Shown: positions 26,009-35,106, counted from the stretch's first letter. The stretch is 64,000 nt of DNA from Zavarzinia marina (GCF_021568905.1 NZ_JAKGSB010000001.1:992001-1056000); one strand, 5' to 3'. Numbers and translations: made by a program. The notes: generated by a model from the letters alone, not told the origin.

Positions 26009-28375
26009 TCAATGCATGCTGCGCATCAGCGCGACGCGCTCTTCCTCCGACAGCGGCGGGTACTTCTTCGGCAGCACCTGCTGGATGACCGCGATCAGGG
26101 CCGGCAGCAAGGTGACCGCACCGATCATGTTCACCATGAACATGAAGGTCAGCAGCATGCCCATGTCGGCCTGGAACTTCAGGGCCGAGAAGCTCCAGGT
26201 CGAGACGCCGACCGCGAGCGTGAAGCCGGTGAACATGGTCGCCGACCCGACGTCCTTCAGTGCCTGCTCATAGGCATGGAAGGGCGACTTGCCGAGACGC
26301 ATGTAGCGCTGGATGCGGTTGTACTCGTAGATGCCGTAGTCGACGCCGATACCGACCGCGATCGCCAGCACCGGCAGGGTCGAGATCTTGAGGCCGATCT
26401 GGGCGAGCGTGAGGAACATGTTGCCGATGATCGTCGAGAGGATCAGCGGCAGCACGCAGCACAGCGAGCCGCGCCATTCGCGATAGGTCAGCAGGACGAG
26501 GCTGATCACCACGCCGTAGACCCAGAGCAGCATGGGGATTTCCTGCTCTTCCACCACCTCGTTGGTGGCGGCGGTCACACCGATCGAGCCGGCGGCCAGA
26601 CGGATCTGCATGCCTTCGAGGGTGTTTTCCGGCTTGGCGCGGAATTCCTTCACCGCCGTCACCACCCGCTTGATGGTGACCGCCTTGCTGTCCTTGGTGA
26701 AGATCAGCAGCGGCATCACGGTACAGGTCGTGTTCAGGGTCATGGTGGAGGTCGGGATCGGGCCGACCGCCTGCGCCAGAACCGCCGTGTTGCGCGGCAG
26801 GAAGTACCATTTCAGGTTCCCTTCGCGCCACATGGTGCCGACCATCTTGGCCAGCAGCGGCAGGCCGATGGTGGACTGCACGCCCTGGACGTTCGCCATC
26901 TCCCACTGGAAGCGGTCGAGCACGGCCATGTACTTGTGGTCGACGCAGGCGCCTTCGGGCGTCTCGACGATCACGGTCAGGATGTTCACGCCGATGTCGA
27001 AATTCTTCACGACATAGCGGGTGTCCTGATTGTAGCGGCTCTCCGGGCGAAGCTCGGCGGCGCCTTCATGCACGTCGCCGATCTGCAGCCCCTTCGAGAC
27101 ATAGACGCCGACGATGCCGAGGATCAGGCAGCCGGCGACCATCATCCAGGCGTTGCGCGGCTTGGCGATGCGCGCGACATAGGGCCAGACGCGCTCGCGC
27201 TTCTCCATCTGCTTCTTCACCTGGCGGGCATATTCGCCGGTGGGCGCGATATAGGACGCCAGCAGGGGCAGCATGATCAGGTTGGAGATGATCTTCAGAC
27301 CGATACCGATCGAGGCGGTGATCGACAGTTCGCGGATCATCCCGATCGGGATCAGATAGAGGGTCGCGAAACCGGCGAGGCAGGTGAAGAGCGCGATCGA
27401 GCCCGGCATCAGCAGGAAGCTGAAGGTGTCGCGCGCCGCCTGGTTCTTGCTCTTGCCGTTGGCGATCTCGGCCGAGACCATGTTGATCTGCTGCACGCCG
27501 TGGGAGACGCCGATGGCGAAGACCAGGAACGGCACCAGCACGGCGAGCGGATCGAGCCCGAAGCCGAGCAGATCGAGAATGCCGAATTGCCACACCAGCG
27601 AGCACAGCGAGGCCGACAGGGTGACGAAGGTCAGCAGCCACGACCGGCAATAGAGCCAGAGCATCATGACCGTCAGGAGGAAGGCGACGCCCATGAACAT
27701 GAACACGCTTTCCGCGCCGTCCTTGATGTCGCCCATGATCTTGGCGAAGCCGATGACTTTCACCGAGATGCCGTCCTTCTCGTAGGTCTGACGGAATTTC
27801 TCGAGGTCTTCGGCGACGCGGAAATAATCCAGGCGCTGGCGGGTGTCGGGATCGATGTCCTGCAGCTCGGCGGAGATCATCGACGATTCGAAGTTGTTCG
27901 CCACCATGCGGCCGACGATGCCGGCCTTCAGCACGTTGGCGCGCACGATGTTCATCTGTTCGGCGCTGCCGTCGAATTCCGCCGGCATGACGTTGCCGCC
28001 GGCAATGCCTTCTTCGGTGATTTCGAGGTAGCGGGTGTTCGGCGTCCACAGCGAGGCCAGCGTCGGTCGCGCCACGCCGCGGATGAAGAAGACGTCGTCG
28101 GTCGCCTTGCGCAGGACTTCGAGATATTCCGGCGTGAAGATCGTCTTGTCCTTCTCGTTCTCGAGAACGACGACGATGCGGTTGGCACCGGCGAAATCAT
28201 CCTGATACTTCAGAAAGGTCTCGATGTATTCGTGACCGATCGGGAGCATTTTCTCGAAGCCCGTGTCCATGTGCAGGTGGGAGGCGAAATAGCCCATCAC
28301 CACCGTCAGGACCGCGAGAAAGCCCAGGATAAACGCCCGGAACTTGAACAGAAAATTCTCAATATGCCGAAGCAT
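26009..28375 (-). CDS. MMPL/RND superfamily exporter (COG1033)
   Basis: A 788-residue RND-type membrane protein with two repeats, each one TM plus a periplasmic loop plus five TMs. The family markers are FVLFAIGVSHGVQQINMVSA in the first half and LAIAVGIGVDYGIYEYNRIQ in the second, both with small and charged residues in TM4. Members (HpnN, MmpL relatives) export lipidic substrates, so lipid or hydrophobic cargo is a reasonable inference. GGGGAAGGGGAG precedes the ATG. The predicted promoter at 28497-28525 overlaps a palindrome, and a TetR gene lies upstream. Confidence 0.88.
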   Translation of the reverse strand: MLRHIENFLFKFRAFILGFLAVLTVVMGYFASHLHMDTGFEKMLPIGHEYIETFLKYQDDFAGANRIVVVLENEKDKTIFTPEYLEVLRKATDDVFFIRGVARPTLASLWTPNTRYLEITEEGIAGGNVMPAEFDGSAEQMNIVRANVLKAGIVGRMVANNFESSMISAELQDIDPDTRQRLDYFRVAEDLEKFRQTYEKDGISVKVIGFAKIMGDIKDGAESVFMFMGVAFLLTVMMLWLYCRSWLLTFVTLSASLCSLVWQFGILDLLGFGLDPLAVLVPFLVFAIGVSHGVQQINMVSAEIANGKSKNQAARDTFSFLLMPGSIALFTCLAGFATLYLIPIGMIRELSITASIGIGLKIISNLIMLPLLASYIAPTGEYARQVKKQMEKRERVWPYVARIAKPRNAWMMVAGCLILGIVGVYVSKGLQIGDVHEGAAELRPESRYNQDTRYVVKNFDIGVNILTVIVETPEGACVDHKYMAVLDRFQWEMANVQGVQSTIGLPLLAKMVGTMWREGNLKWYFLPRNTAVLAQAVGPIPTSTMTLNTTCTVMPLLIFTKDSKAVTIKRVVTAVKEFRAKPENTLEGMQIRLAAGSIGVTAATNEVVEEQEIPMLLWVYGVVISLVLLTYREWRGSLCCVLPLILSTIIGNMFLTLAQIGLKISTLPVLAIAVGIGVDYGIYEYNRIQRYMRLGKSPFHAYEQALKDVGSATMFTGFTLAVGVSTWSFSALKFQADMGMLLTFMFMVNMIGAVTLLPALIAVIQQVLPKKYPPLSEEERVALMRSMH

Positions 28376-28496
28376 CGAGTCTCCCCTTCCCCGCCGGTCA
28401 TTGAACGACCGATCTTTAGTCGCCGGGATGCTGAACCCGGCTGATAATCTTGGCGAACTACAGTCCGACGGGGGCGCAACTCCCCCGAAGTTTCGC

Positions 28497-28536
28497 TAAT
28501 TAGGCCCCCGAAGACGCCGCGTCAACGATCTTGACG
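28497..28536 (-). promoter_or_regulatory. Promoter and candidate TetR operator for the MMPL exporter
   Basis: On the minus strand, -35 TTGACG (28525-28520), a 17-base spacer and -10 TAATTA (28502-28497) precede the exporter by about 120 bases. The -35 is one arm of the perfect palindrome CGTCAA-N5-TTGACG (28520-28536), a plausible repressor site. A GGGGG-N7-CCCCC hairpin (about 28470-28486) lies in the leader. Confidence 0.6.
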
Positions 28537-28600
28537 AACGTTATGGGAGCCGGAACGGGAAGCGCCCCACTAAAGCACCCGAAACGCGGGAATAAATCCT

Positions 28601-29281
28601 TCATTCCGGCAACAAGGACCGGATCAGCACCGCCATCGTGTTCCGCGTCTGCCGCGGCGTCAGGCGCTGGATGCGGCGCAGCCCGTACCAGGAATGGAAA
28701 CCGCCGACGGCCGCGATGCGGGCGACGGTGTCGAGACGCTTCTGCTTGCGCAGACCCGTCAGCTCCGGCCGGAAGGCCACCTCGACCTGGACCCGCAGGA
28801 TGTATTCGACCTTGCGAAACGTATCGCGCAACGTGTCGGAGACGGGCGTCGCGATCTGCCCCGCCCAATAGAGATTGCCGGATTTCTCGAACAGGTCGGC
28901 GCGCTGGCGTGCCAGGGCGGTGATCCGGCCGTCGAGCGGCAGGTCATCGGGCACCGGCCGCACCAGGGGCGCGAACCGTTCCACCCCGAGGGCGACCGCG
29001 GCGGAGAACAGCGTCTCGAGGTCGGGGAAATGCTGGAAGATCGAGCGTGTCGAGACGCCGGAGCGTTCGGCGATGACCTTGGCCGGGGGCTTGAACTCCC
29101 CTTCCTCCACCAGGTCGATCAGGGCGTCGAGAACGGCGGCGCGGGTGCGCAGCGAACGGGCCAGGCGGCCGTCGATCTTGGCGGGTTCGGCGGCGGCGGC
29201 CGCTTCCCCGCCACGCCAGGACTCGTCGGCGGCGAGCCCCCAGGGAAAGCGCCCGCCGCGCTCGGTGGCGGTCTTGTTCAA
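28601..29281 (-). CDS. TetR/AcrR family transcriptional regulator
   Basis: A 226-residue regulator. The HTH (residues 70-95, VIAERSGVSTRSIFQHFPDLETLFSA, in part) is typical of TetR; the C-terminal ligand domain is not recognisable. I start it at TTG 29281, which has GGAG 8 bases upstream; the longer frame from 29371 runs over the gene for a secreted protein. It lies directly upstream of the MMPL exporter in the same direction, so it probably represses that gene through the palindrome at 28520-28536. Confidence 0.82.
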   Translation of the reverse strand: MNKTATERGGRFPWGLAADESWRGGEAAAAAEPAKIDGRLARSLRTRAAVLDALIDLVEEGEFKPPAKVIAERSGVSTRSIFQHFPDLETLFSAAVALGVERFAPLVRPVPDDLPLDGRITALARQRADLFEKSGNLYWAGQIATPVSDTLRDTFRKVEYILRVQVEVAFRPELTGLRKQKRLDTVARIAAVGGFHSWYGLRRIQRLTPRQTRNTMAVLIRSLLPE

Positions 29282-29339
29282 TCTATGCTCCGGTTCCGAG
29301 GAAGGCAGGCAGGGAATGGCCACGGGGCGGCGGTCGCCG

Positions 29340-29813
29340 TCAGAAGCCGCCACAGGGCCGGCCCATGGCATCGACCGCCACGCCGTCCAGGAAATAATCG
29401 CCGGCGCATTCCCGGCCGCCGAGGCGGATCTGCGGCGGCGCGCCGGCCCGGCGGGGTGCCGCCGTGACGGGACGAACCGGCACCAGCGGTTCGGCGCGGG
29501 GCAGGGCCGCGGCCGCCGGCAGGGCCGTCAGCGGCGGCGGCAGGATCGTCGCGTCCCGCGCCCTCGGCTTCGCCGCCGCGGGCGGCAGCGCCGCCGCCCG
29601 GGCCGGTGCCTGGGGATGGTCGGGATCGGCCCAGCGCCGGTGCAGCACCTCGCCGGGCAGGAGCATGTCCTTGGGTTTCTTCGGCGCGGGGCGCGTCTCG
29701 ATGTCGCGGGTCTCGAGCGGCGGCAGTTCGGCCGCCGCCGTGCCCGGCGCGACGACGGGCGCGGCGATGGCCAAGAACAGAAAAAGGCGTGCGATCCGCT
29801 TGCTCCCCGTCAT
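29340..29813 (-). CDS. Secreted Pro/Ala-rich hypothetical protein (last gene of the buf cluster)
   Basis: A 157-residue protein of unknown function. A signal peptide (ARLFLFLAIAAPVVAPGTAA) is followed by a low-complexity Pro/Ala/Arg-rich stretch (residues 40-125). A conserved-looking C-terminal end has two cysteines (GGRECAGDYFLDGVAVDAM, then PCGGF). GGAAGGGGCGAGG precedes the ATG. It begins 66 bases after the DoxX gene in the same direction, so it may be co-transcribed with the bufferin operon. Confidence 0.6.
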   Translation of the reverse strand: MTGSKRIARLFLFLAIAAPVVAPGTAAAELPPLETRDIETRPAPKKPKDMLLPGEVLHRRWADPDHPQAPARAAALPPAAAKPRARDATILPPPLTALPAAAALPRAEPLVPVRPVTAAPRRAGAPPQIRLGGRECAGDYFLDGVAVDAMGRPCGGF

Positions 29814-29879
29814 GACCGCCTCGCCCCTTCCGCCAAGCCAGCTCGTTTACCAAGAATGGCCGGCAGGATAGCAGCAGTT

Positions 29880-30365
29880 CTAGCGCCGCCGCAGGAAAAA
29901 TCCGGCCAGGCCGTCGACCGAGACGAGACCGCCGCCCCGCACCAGCAGAACGAGCAGGGCACCGCCCCAGAGGAAGAATTCGACCGCGTTGAAATTGATG
30001 CCGTCGCCGGTGAAGGGCACGACGAGCTGGATCATGGCGGTAACGCCGAGCAGGATCAGGGCGCCGAAGCGCGTGCCGAGTCCGAGGAACAGCAGCCAGG
30101 CGCCCCCGGCCTCCGCCAGCGTGCCGGCCCAGGCGGCGAGTTCCGGCGGCAGCAGGGGCACGCGATAGATTTCCTGGAACAGGAAGACGGCGCTGTCGCT
30201 GATGCCGAAGCCGTCGAAGCGGGTGCTGGCGCTCTTCCAGAAGACCAGCCCGATGCCGAGGCGGAGCCCGAGCAGGCCCAGGGGTTCGAGGATCTGCGCC
30301 AGCCGGCGCAAAGGTTTCGCCAGGGCGGCCGGCGGCGCGCCCGAAAGGCTCTGGCTGAGGGTCAT
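29880..30365 (-). CDS. DoxX family membrane protein (BufD-like)
   Basis: A 161-residue DoxX/DoxD protein with four TM segments (LGLLGLRLGIGLVFWKSAST, TLAEAGGAWLLFLGLGTRFG, LILLGVTAMIQLVVPF and a C-terminal helix). DoxX genes are the usual fourth member of bufferin operons (gigD in Caulobacter). The ATG overlaps the bufC stop (ATGA), so the two are coupled. It probably acts in the inner membrane; its exact role there is unknown. Confidence 0.85.
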   Translation of the reverse strand: MTLSQSLSGAPPAALAKPLRRLAQILEPLGLLGLRLGIGLVFWKSASTRFDGFGISDSAVFLFQEIYRVPLLPPELAAWAGTLAEAGGAWLLFLGLGTRFGALILLGVTAMIQLVVPFTGDGINFNAVEFFLWGGALLVLLVRGGGLVSVDGLAGFFLRRR

Positions 30366-31159
30366 GGCAAGTCTCCGAGGGATTGAACGTCGTCGTGAAG
30401 GCAAAGCAGGCCGAGGCCGAGAGGACGCGCCAGGATCGCACCCGGATCGGCGTCGGCTTCGGCATCGAGGGCGGCATCGAGCGCCGGCCCCAGGGCGCCC
30501 GCTGCCGGCGCCAGGGCCCGAAGGAAGGCGGCATCGCCGACGCCGAGGTCGGCGGCCCGGATCGCGCCGGCGCCGTCGCGCCAGACCAACAGGCGCCGGG
30601 ACTCGGCGATGGTCCGGCCGGGGGTGCCGTCGCGCCCGGCCTGATTGATCTCCCAGATGTGATCGACGGCATGGGCCGTCTCGACGATCGAGACGCCGGG
30701 CAGCAGGGCGAGGCGCAGCGCGTCGATCGCATCCGGCCCCATGGAAGCGAGGCGCATGGCCTCGAAGGGGGCCACGGCCGGCGCCAGGGCCGCCCGGTGG
30801 CGCGCCCATTCGAATGCCGCGACTTCCGCCACCATGGGCAGGGCGGCGAGTTCCGGCAGGCGGGCCAGGAAACCGGGAAAGCGCGCGCCGAACAGCGCGA
30901 GACGCGGGTCGTCCGGCGGGCAGTCGGCGATGAAGCGGGTCGCCAGGGCGGCAAATCCGGCCTCCCCGACGAGGCAGGCGACCACCGGGAAATGCAGCGC
31001 CAAAGCCGCGCTCAAGGTGGTGCGCACGTGATTGCGGTGGAGGGACAGGCGGTTCGCCGCCGGCACGCCGCCACCGCCGATCAGGGCCAGCAGCGCCGGA
31101 TCGGCCGTGCCGCCCCGCAGGCTGGCGGCGAAACGGGCCTGGAAATCAGCCAGCAGCAC
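30362..31159 (-). CDS. bufC: DUF2063 protein BufC/HvfC-like (bufferin maturation partner)
   Basis: A 265-residue protein of the HvfC/BufC family. The DUF2063 N-terminal domain ([49 protein letters not shown]) is the RiPP-recognition partner of MNIO enzymes. The C-terminal half is a helical/strand region ending in an acidic Ala-rich part. It overlaps bufB by 14 bases and doxX by 4. It is expected to bind the BufA precursor and present it to BufB. Confidence 0.88.
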   Translation of the reverse strand: MLLADFQARFAASLRGGTADPALLALIGGGGVPAANRLSLHRNHVRTTLSAALALHFPVVACLVGEAGFAALATRFIADCPPDDPRLALFGARFPGFLARLPELAALPMVAEVAAFEWARHRAALAPAVAPFEAMRLASMGPDAIDALRLALLPGVSIVETAHAVDHIWEINQAGRDGTPGRTIAESRRLLVWRDGAGAIRAADLGVGDAAFLRALAPAAGALGPALDAALDAEADADPGAILARPLGLGLLCLHDDVQSLGDLP

Positions 31160-32009
31160 GGCGCGCCTCGCGGGTGTCGGATGAGAGGAAGTGCCCGATG
31201 CGCGCCGCCTCCGCCATCAGGACGTCGAGCGCCGGCAGGTCGCTGTCCCATTCGATCAGCACCGGCGCTTCGGGGCACTTCGGGCGCATATGTCCGAGCA
31301 GGGCCAGCGCCGCATCCCCCACGGGGCTGCCGTGATCGTCGATCAGCATGGTGGCGGCGCCGAGCTCGACCACGCTGTGCCCGGCGAGATGAATCTCCCC
31401 GACCGCCGCGAGGGGCATGGCCGCGAGCTCGGCCCGGGCATCGAGCCCCAGGTTGCCGGCGCTGACCACGATATTGTTGAGATCCAGCAGCAGGCCGCAG
31501 CCGGTGCGGGCGACGAGGGCCGCGAGGAACGCCCCCTCGCCCATCTCGTCCTCCGTGAAATTCATGTAGGTCGAGGGATTCTCGACCAGGATCGGGCGGC
31601 GCAGCCGCGTCTGCACCCGATCGACGTTGCGGGCGACGACATCCAGCGCCTCGAAGGTCCGGGGCAGCGGCAGGAGGTCGTTCCAATAGTACCCGCCCTC
31701 CACCGACCAGGCGAGATGTTCCGACACCAGGGCCGGCTCCAGCCGGTCCACCAGCGTGGCGAGACGCGCCAGATGGGCGTCGTCGATCCCTGCGGCGGAG
31801 CCCAGCGAAAGACCGACGCCATGGACCGAGACGGGTCGATCCCGCCGTACCCTCTCGATCAGGACGGCATCGGGACCGTGAAGCATGTGGTTCTCGGCGT
31901 GGATTTCGACCCAGGCCGGGTCCGCCTCGCCGCCCGCGACGGCGGAGAGATGCGGCGCGCGCAGGCCGATGCCGACGGCGCCCGGCGGGATCGACCTGCG
32001 CGCGATCAC
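31146..32009 (-). CDS. bufB: DUF692 multinuclear non-heme iron oxidase (BufB/MbnB-like)
   Basis: A 287-residue TIM-barrel oxidase of the MNIO family, which modifies cysteines of RiPP precursors. Metal-ligand motifs are visible in order: [47 protein letters not shown] and IEWDSD. It starts at GTG 32009, 4 bases after the bufA stop, with GAGGG inside the bufA end. In Caulobacter the homologue converts bufferin cysteines to thiooxazoles that bind copper. Confidence 0.93.
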   Translation of the reverse strand: MIARRSIPPGAVGIGLRAPHLSAVAGGEADPAWVEIHAENHMLHGPDAVLIERVRRDRPVSVHGVGLSLGSAAGIDDAHLARLATLVDRLEPALVSEHLAWSVEGGYYWNDLLPLPRTFEALDVVARNVDRVQTRLRRPILVENPSTYMNFTEDEMGEGAFLAALVARTGCGLLLDLNNIVVSAGNLGLDARAELAAMPLAAVGEIHLAGHSVVELGAATMLIDDHGSPVGDAALALLGHMRPKCPEAPVLIEWDSDLPALDVLMAEAARIGHFLSSDTREARRAAG

Positions 32010-32013
32010 GGGA

Positions 32014-32277
32014 TCAGCCCTCGCTGGAGGTCAGGGAGCCGCCGACCAGCTTCTCGCAGGTGCCGGCGGGCAGGAACAGCCAGGCGTCCTTCTGGCCGTC
32101 CATGGTCGAGGTGCCGGCGCAGGACGAGCTGGCGGTCTGGCAGTCGTTCTGGCCCGCCTTGGCGACGCCGTAGCACTTCTCGTTGTCGGCGGCATGGGCA
32201 CCGCCCGCGACGAGGCCGGCGGCGGCGACGGTGGCGGCGAACAGGGTGGCGGTGGCGGTCCGGGACAGGATGGACAT
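32014..32277 (-). CDS. bufA: DUF2282 bufferin precursor (copper-binding RiPP)
   Basis: An 87-residue precursor. A signal peptide ([20 protein letters not shown], cleavage near AHAA) is followed by a short mature peptide with four cysteines in [20 protein letters not shown] and [10 protein letters not shown], the DUF2282 hallmark. AAGGAG lies 7 bases before ATG 32277. Bufferins are modified by BufB/BufC in the cytoplasm and exported, where they sequester copper. Upstream is an ECF-type promoter element. The divergent gene is an ECF sigma factor. Confidence 0.93.
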   Translation of the reverse strand: MSILSRTATATLFAATVAAAGLVAGGAHAADNEKCYGVAKAGQNDCQTASSSCAGTSTMDGQKDAWLFLPAGTCEKLVGGSLTSSEG

Positions 32278-32362
32278 GAAGATCTCCTTGGCTGTGGCGG
32301 GCCCCGTTTCGGTCGGCCCTTCGTGGAACGAGAGGCCGTCGACGGCCGGTCTCGTTGGAAGG

Positions 32363-32387
32363 TTCGGCGCCGCCCCGCGAAAGTTAC
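32363..32387 (-). promoter_or_regulatory. ECF (SigF-type) promoter upstream of bufA
   Basis: On the minus strand GTAACT (32387-32382) and CGAA (32366-32363) are separated by 15 bases. If the -35 is scored as GTAAC, the spacing becomes 16. The reported Caulobacter SigF consensus is GTAAC(C)-N16-CGAA. The element lies 85 bases upstream of bufA. No second copy faces the sigma gene. Confidence 0.65.
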
Positions 32388-32469
32388 ACACGCCGCCGTC
32401 CGGCATTGTTTTCTTGTAAATTCCCGGGCGAGGCGGCACGGTTTGCCGGCTCACGGAGTTTGGTGAATC

Positions 32470-33057
32470 ATGACCGACGAGGCCGATCAGCGCCGGGCGG
32501 CCGATCAGGCCCGCGAACTGGCGAACCTGATGGCGGCGGCGCAGGACGGCGACCGCCGCGCCTATGCGGCGCTCCTCCAGGCCGTGACCCCCTATCTCAG
32601 GGCACAGGCCCGGCGCTATTTCCGCAACACACAGGACGTCGAGGACGTGGTACAGGAAATCCTGCTGACCGTTCATCGTGTCCGCCAGACCTATGATCCC
32701 GAGCGCCCGTTCATGCCGTGGCTGACCGCGATCGCCCGCCGCCGCGTGGTCGATCGCCTGCGCGGCAAGGGCCGCCGCGAAACGCGCGAAATCGTCATTC
32801 CGCCGGATCATGAAACTTTCACCGAGGTCGCGGCGAACATTGAACCAGAGGCACCCGATCACAGCGCGCTGCATGCCGCCGTGGCGGCGCTTCCGCCGGG
32901 CCAGCGCCTGGCGGTCGAATTGCTGAAGTTCCAGGATCTCTCTCTCAAGGAGGCGTCGGAACGCAGCGGCATGTCGGTGGGTTCGCTGAAGGTGGCGGCG
33001 CACCGCGCCTACAAGAGCTTGCGCGCCGCGCTGTCGGGCGGCGGGAATGATGCGTGA
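32470..33057 (+). CDS. ECF RNA polymerase sigma factor (SigF/ECF16-like)
   Basis: A 195-residue group IV sigma factor. Region 2 contains DVEDVVQEILLTVHRVRQTY and region 4 the HTH LSLKEASERSGMSVGSLKVA. Between the two is a short linker with DHETFTEVAAN. It is divergent from bufA and followed, with an 11-base overlap, by a DUF1109 anti-sigma factor. This arrangement matches SigF-NrsF of Caulobacter, which controls the buf-type operons under metal stress. Confidence 0.93.
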   Translation: MTDEADQRRAADQARELANLMAAAQDGDRRAYAALLQAVTPYLRAQARRYFRNTQDVEDVVQEILLTVHRVRQTYDPERPFMPWLTAIARRRVVDRLRGKGRRETREIVIPPDHETFTEVAANIEPEAPDHSALHAAVAALPPGQRLAVELLKFQDLSLKEASERSGMSVGSLKVAAHRAYKSLRAALSGGGNDA

Positions 33058-33745
33058 CGAGGTTGAGAGAACGAAGGTGGCTGCGGATACGAACCGGTTG
33101 ATCGACACTCTGGTGAGCGAAGCGCGCCCCGTGCGGCGGCTGCGGCCGCCCCTGGTGCGCGCCGCGTTCTGGCTGGCGGTCTCCGTCGCGGTCATCGCCG
33201 CCATCGCCTATCTGCATGCCGTCAGGGAAGAGCACGGCCTGCGCCACCTGTTCGGCCAGTTCGCCGATATCGGCTTCACCCTGCAATGGCTGGCCAGCCT
33301 GCTCACCGGCGTGACGGCCATCGTCGCCGCCTTCGAGCTGGCCCTGCCCGACCGTTCGCGCGCCTGGCGCCTGCTGCCGCTGCCGGCCGTCGTGTTCTGG
33401 TTCCTTTCCATCGGCTATGGCTGCCTGACCGACTGGGTGGAGCGCGGACCGGACGGTTTCGTCGCCGGCCACAGTTTCGAATGCTTCGGCGTGATCGTCG
33501 GCACCAGCGTGCCGCTCGGCCTGTTCCTGGCCTGGATGCTGCGTTTCGCCGGCGCCGCCTGGCCGATGGAGACGATCACGGCGGGCGCGCTCGGCACCGC
33601 CGCGCTCTCGGCCGCCGGCCTCAGCCTCTACCACGATCTCGACGCCTCGCTGATGATCCTGATCTGGCACGGCGGCACCACCGCCCTTGTCGTCGGCGTC
33701 AGCCGCATGGTCGGCCGGCGGATGATGCGCCGCCGGCACGCCTGA
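33047..33745 (+). CDS. nrsF: NrsF-family (DUF1109) anti-sigma factor
   Basis: A 232-residue inner-membrane anti-sigma factor with a cytoplasmic N-terminus (residues 1-38) and six hydrophobic segments. Two cysteines sit near the periplasmic side, C126 in IGYGCLTDW and C146 in SFECFG. In Caulobacter NrsF, conserved cysteines are needed for metal-dependent release of the sigma factor; whether these are the same positions was not checked. The gene overlaps the sigma gene by 11 bases. Confidence 0.88.
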   Translation: MMRDEVERTKVAADTNRLIDTLVSEARPVRRLRPPLVRAAFWLAVSVAVIAAIAYLHAVREEHGLRHLFGQFADIGFTLQWLASLLTGVTAIVAAFELALPDRSRAWRLLPLPAVVFWFLSIGYGCLTDWVERGPDGFVAGHSFECFGVIVGTSVPLGLFLAWMLRFAGAAWPMETITAGALGTAALSAAGLSLYHDLDASLMILIWHGGTTALVVGVSRMVGRRMMRRRHA

Positions 33746-33830
33746 CGCTTTCGCCGCTCGGCTTTCCATTGCACGGCGCCTCGCTTCGGAGGCATGCTGC
33801 GGCCGAAAGCGAAGCAGCGGGGCGCCGGCG

Positions 33831-34352
33831 ATGATCTACGAACTGGGCAACAAGAAGGTCGTGCGCGAGGAAGGATCCTGGATCGCGCCCGGCGCCGTCG
33901 TGATCGGCGACGTCGTCCTGAAACAGAACGCCAGCATCTGGTTCAATGCCGTCATCCGGGGCGACAACGATCCCATCGTGATCGGCGAGAACAGCAACAT
34001 CCAGGACGGCTCCGTCCTCCACACCGACGACGGCGTGCCCATGGTCGTCGGCTCCCATGTCACCGTCGGCCACAAGGTCATGCTGCATGGCTGCATCATC
34101 GGCGACAATACGCTGATCGGCATCAATTCTGTGATCCTGAACCGCGCGAAGATCGGCAGGAACTGCATCATCGGCGCCAACAGCCTGATCCCCGAGGGCA
34201 AGGAGATCCCCGGCGGCTCCCTGGTGGTCGGCAGCCCCGGGCGCGTGGTGCGCCAGCTTTCGGAGGCGCAGGCCCAGATGCTGACCCTCCAGGCGCTGCA
34301 CTACGTCGAGAACGCCAAACGCTACGCCCGCGACCTGAAGTCCGCCGAATAG
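33831..34352 (+). CDS. Gamma carbonic anhydrase family protein
   Basis: A 173-residue left-handed beta-helix protein with hexapeptide repeats ([35 protein letters not shown]). The putative metal-binding histidines lie in [13 protein letters not shown] and nearby, as in gamma-CA (YrdA/CaiE-type) proteins. CO2 hydration is assumed, but many YrdA-like members are poorly tested. It starts 85 bases after the anti-sigma gene with only a weak GGGG element, so it may be transcribed separately. Confidence 0.88.
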   Translation: MIYELGNKKVVREEGSWIAPGAVVIGDVVLKQNASIWFNAVIRGDNDPIVIGENSNIQDGSVLHTDDGVPMVVGSHVTVGHKVMLHGCIIGDNTLIGINSVILNRAKIGRNCIIGANSLIPEGKEIPGGSLVVGSPGRVVRQLSEAQAQMLTLQALHYVENAKRYARDLKSAE

Positions 34353-34436
34353 ACGATTTCATCCGCCCGTTTCGGTGTCATCCCTTCAAAGCCGGCAGGC
34401 GATCCCCAGATAGGGTTGGCAACAGCGGAGATGACG

Positions 34437-35069
34437 ATGTCCGACCGTCCCCAGATCTTCGGCATTCCCACCAGCACCTTCTGCTGGACCATCCGCCTGG
34501 TCTGCGCCGAGAAGGGCCAGGCCCACGATTTCGTCGAGATGATCCCGGGCGGGGTGCTGGACGGCGTGCGCCACCCCTTCGCCCGGGTGCCGGTGCTGCG
34601 CTTTCGGGGTGTCACGGTCTACGAATCGCCGGCGATCGCGCGTTTCCTCGACCGCGAGCTGGAGGGACCGGCACTCCAGCCCCGCGACAGCCTGGCATTG
34701 GCGCGGATGGACCAGTGGATCAGCGCCACCGCCGATTATCTCTATGATTCCATGATCGAGGGCGTGGTGTCGGAGCGCCTGATCGCCCCCCTCGACGGGC
34801 GCGAGCCGGACGAGGCGGTGGTCGCCGAACAGGCCGAGATCATGCACGGGCAATTGGGCGTCGTCGACGAGATGCTCTGCGCCGAACGCTATCTGGCCGG
34901 GCCCGACATCACCCTGGCCGACCTCTTCCTCGCGCCCGTGATCTATTGGGTCGACAAGACGCCCGAGGGCGCGAGCGCCCTCGACGCCTATCCGACGCTG
35001 CGCCGCTGGTTCCGCGGCATCGCGGAACGCCCGGCCTTTCGCGAGACGACGCCCCTGGTCACGGTCTGA
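34437..35069 (+). CDS. Glutathione S-transferase family protein
   Basis: A 210-residue thioredoxin-fold plus helical-domain GST. The N-terminus has IFGIPTSTFCWTIRLVC (a candidate catalytic Ser/Cys in STFCW) and the cis-Pro region RVPVLRF, with YESPAIARFL following. Helical C-domain: ITLADLFLAPVIYW. I start at ATG 34437 because GGAG at 34427-34430 is correctly spaced. The substrate is unknown. Confidence 0.88.
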   Translation: MSDRPQIFGIPTSTFCWTIRLVCAEKGQAHDFVEMIPGGVLDGVRHPFARVPVLRFRGVTVYESPAIARFLDRELEGPALQPRDSLALARMDQWISATADYLYDSMIEGVVSERLIAPLDGREPDEAVVAEQAEIMHGQLGVVDEMLCAERYLAGPDITLADLFLAPVIYWVDKTPEGASALDAYPTLRRWFRGIAERPAFRETTPLVTV

Positions 35070-35090
35070 GACCCCACGGCCCTGCGCGAC

Positions 35091-35106
35091 AGGGGCGCCC
35101 CTTTTT
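35091..35106 (+). terminator. Short hairpin plus T tract after the GST gene
   Basis: AGGG-GCGC-CCCT (35091-35102) followed by TTTT, ending at the mscL stop codon on the opposite strand. The stem is short, so confidence is low. Confidence 0.4.

Noticed and set aside
25742-28444. 900-codon plus-strand frame opposite the MMPL exporter
   Set aside because: His/Asp/Gln-rich low-complexity translation typical of antisense frames; the exporter on the minus strand has clear family motifs.
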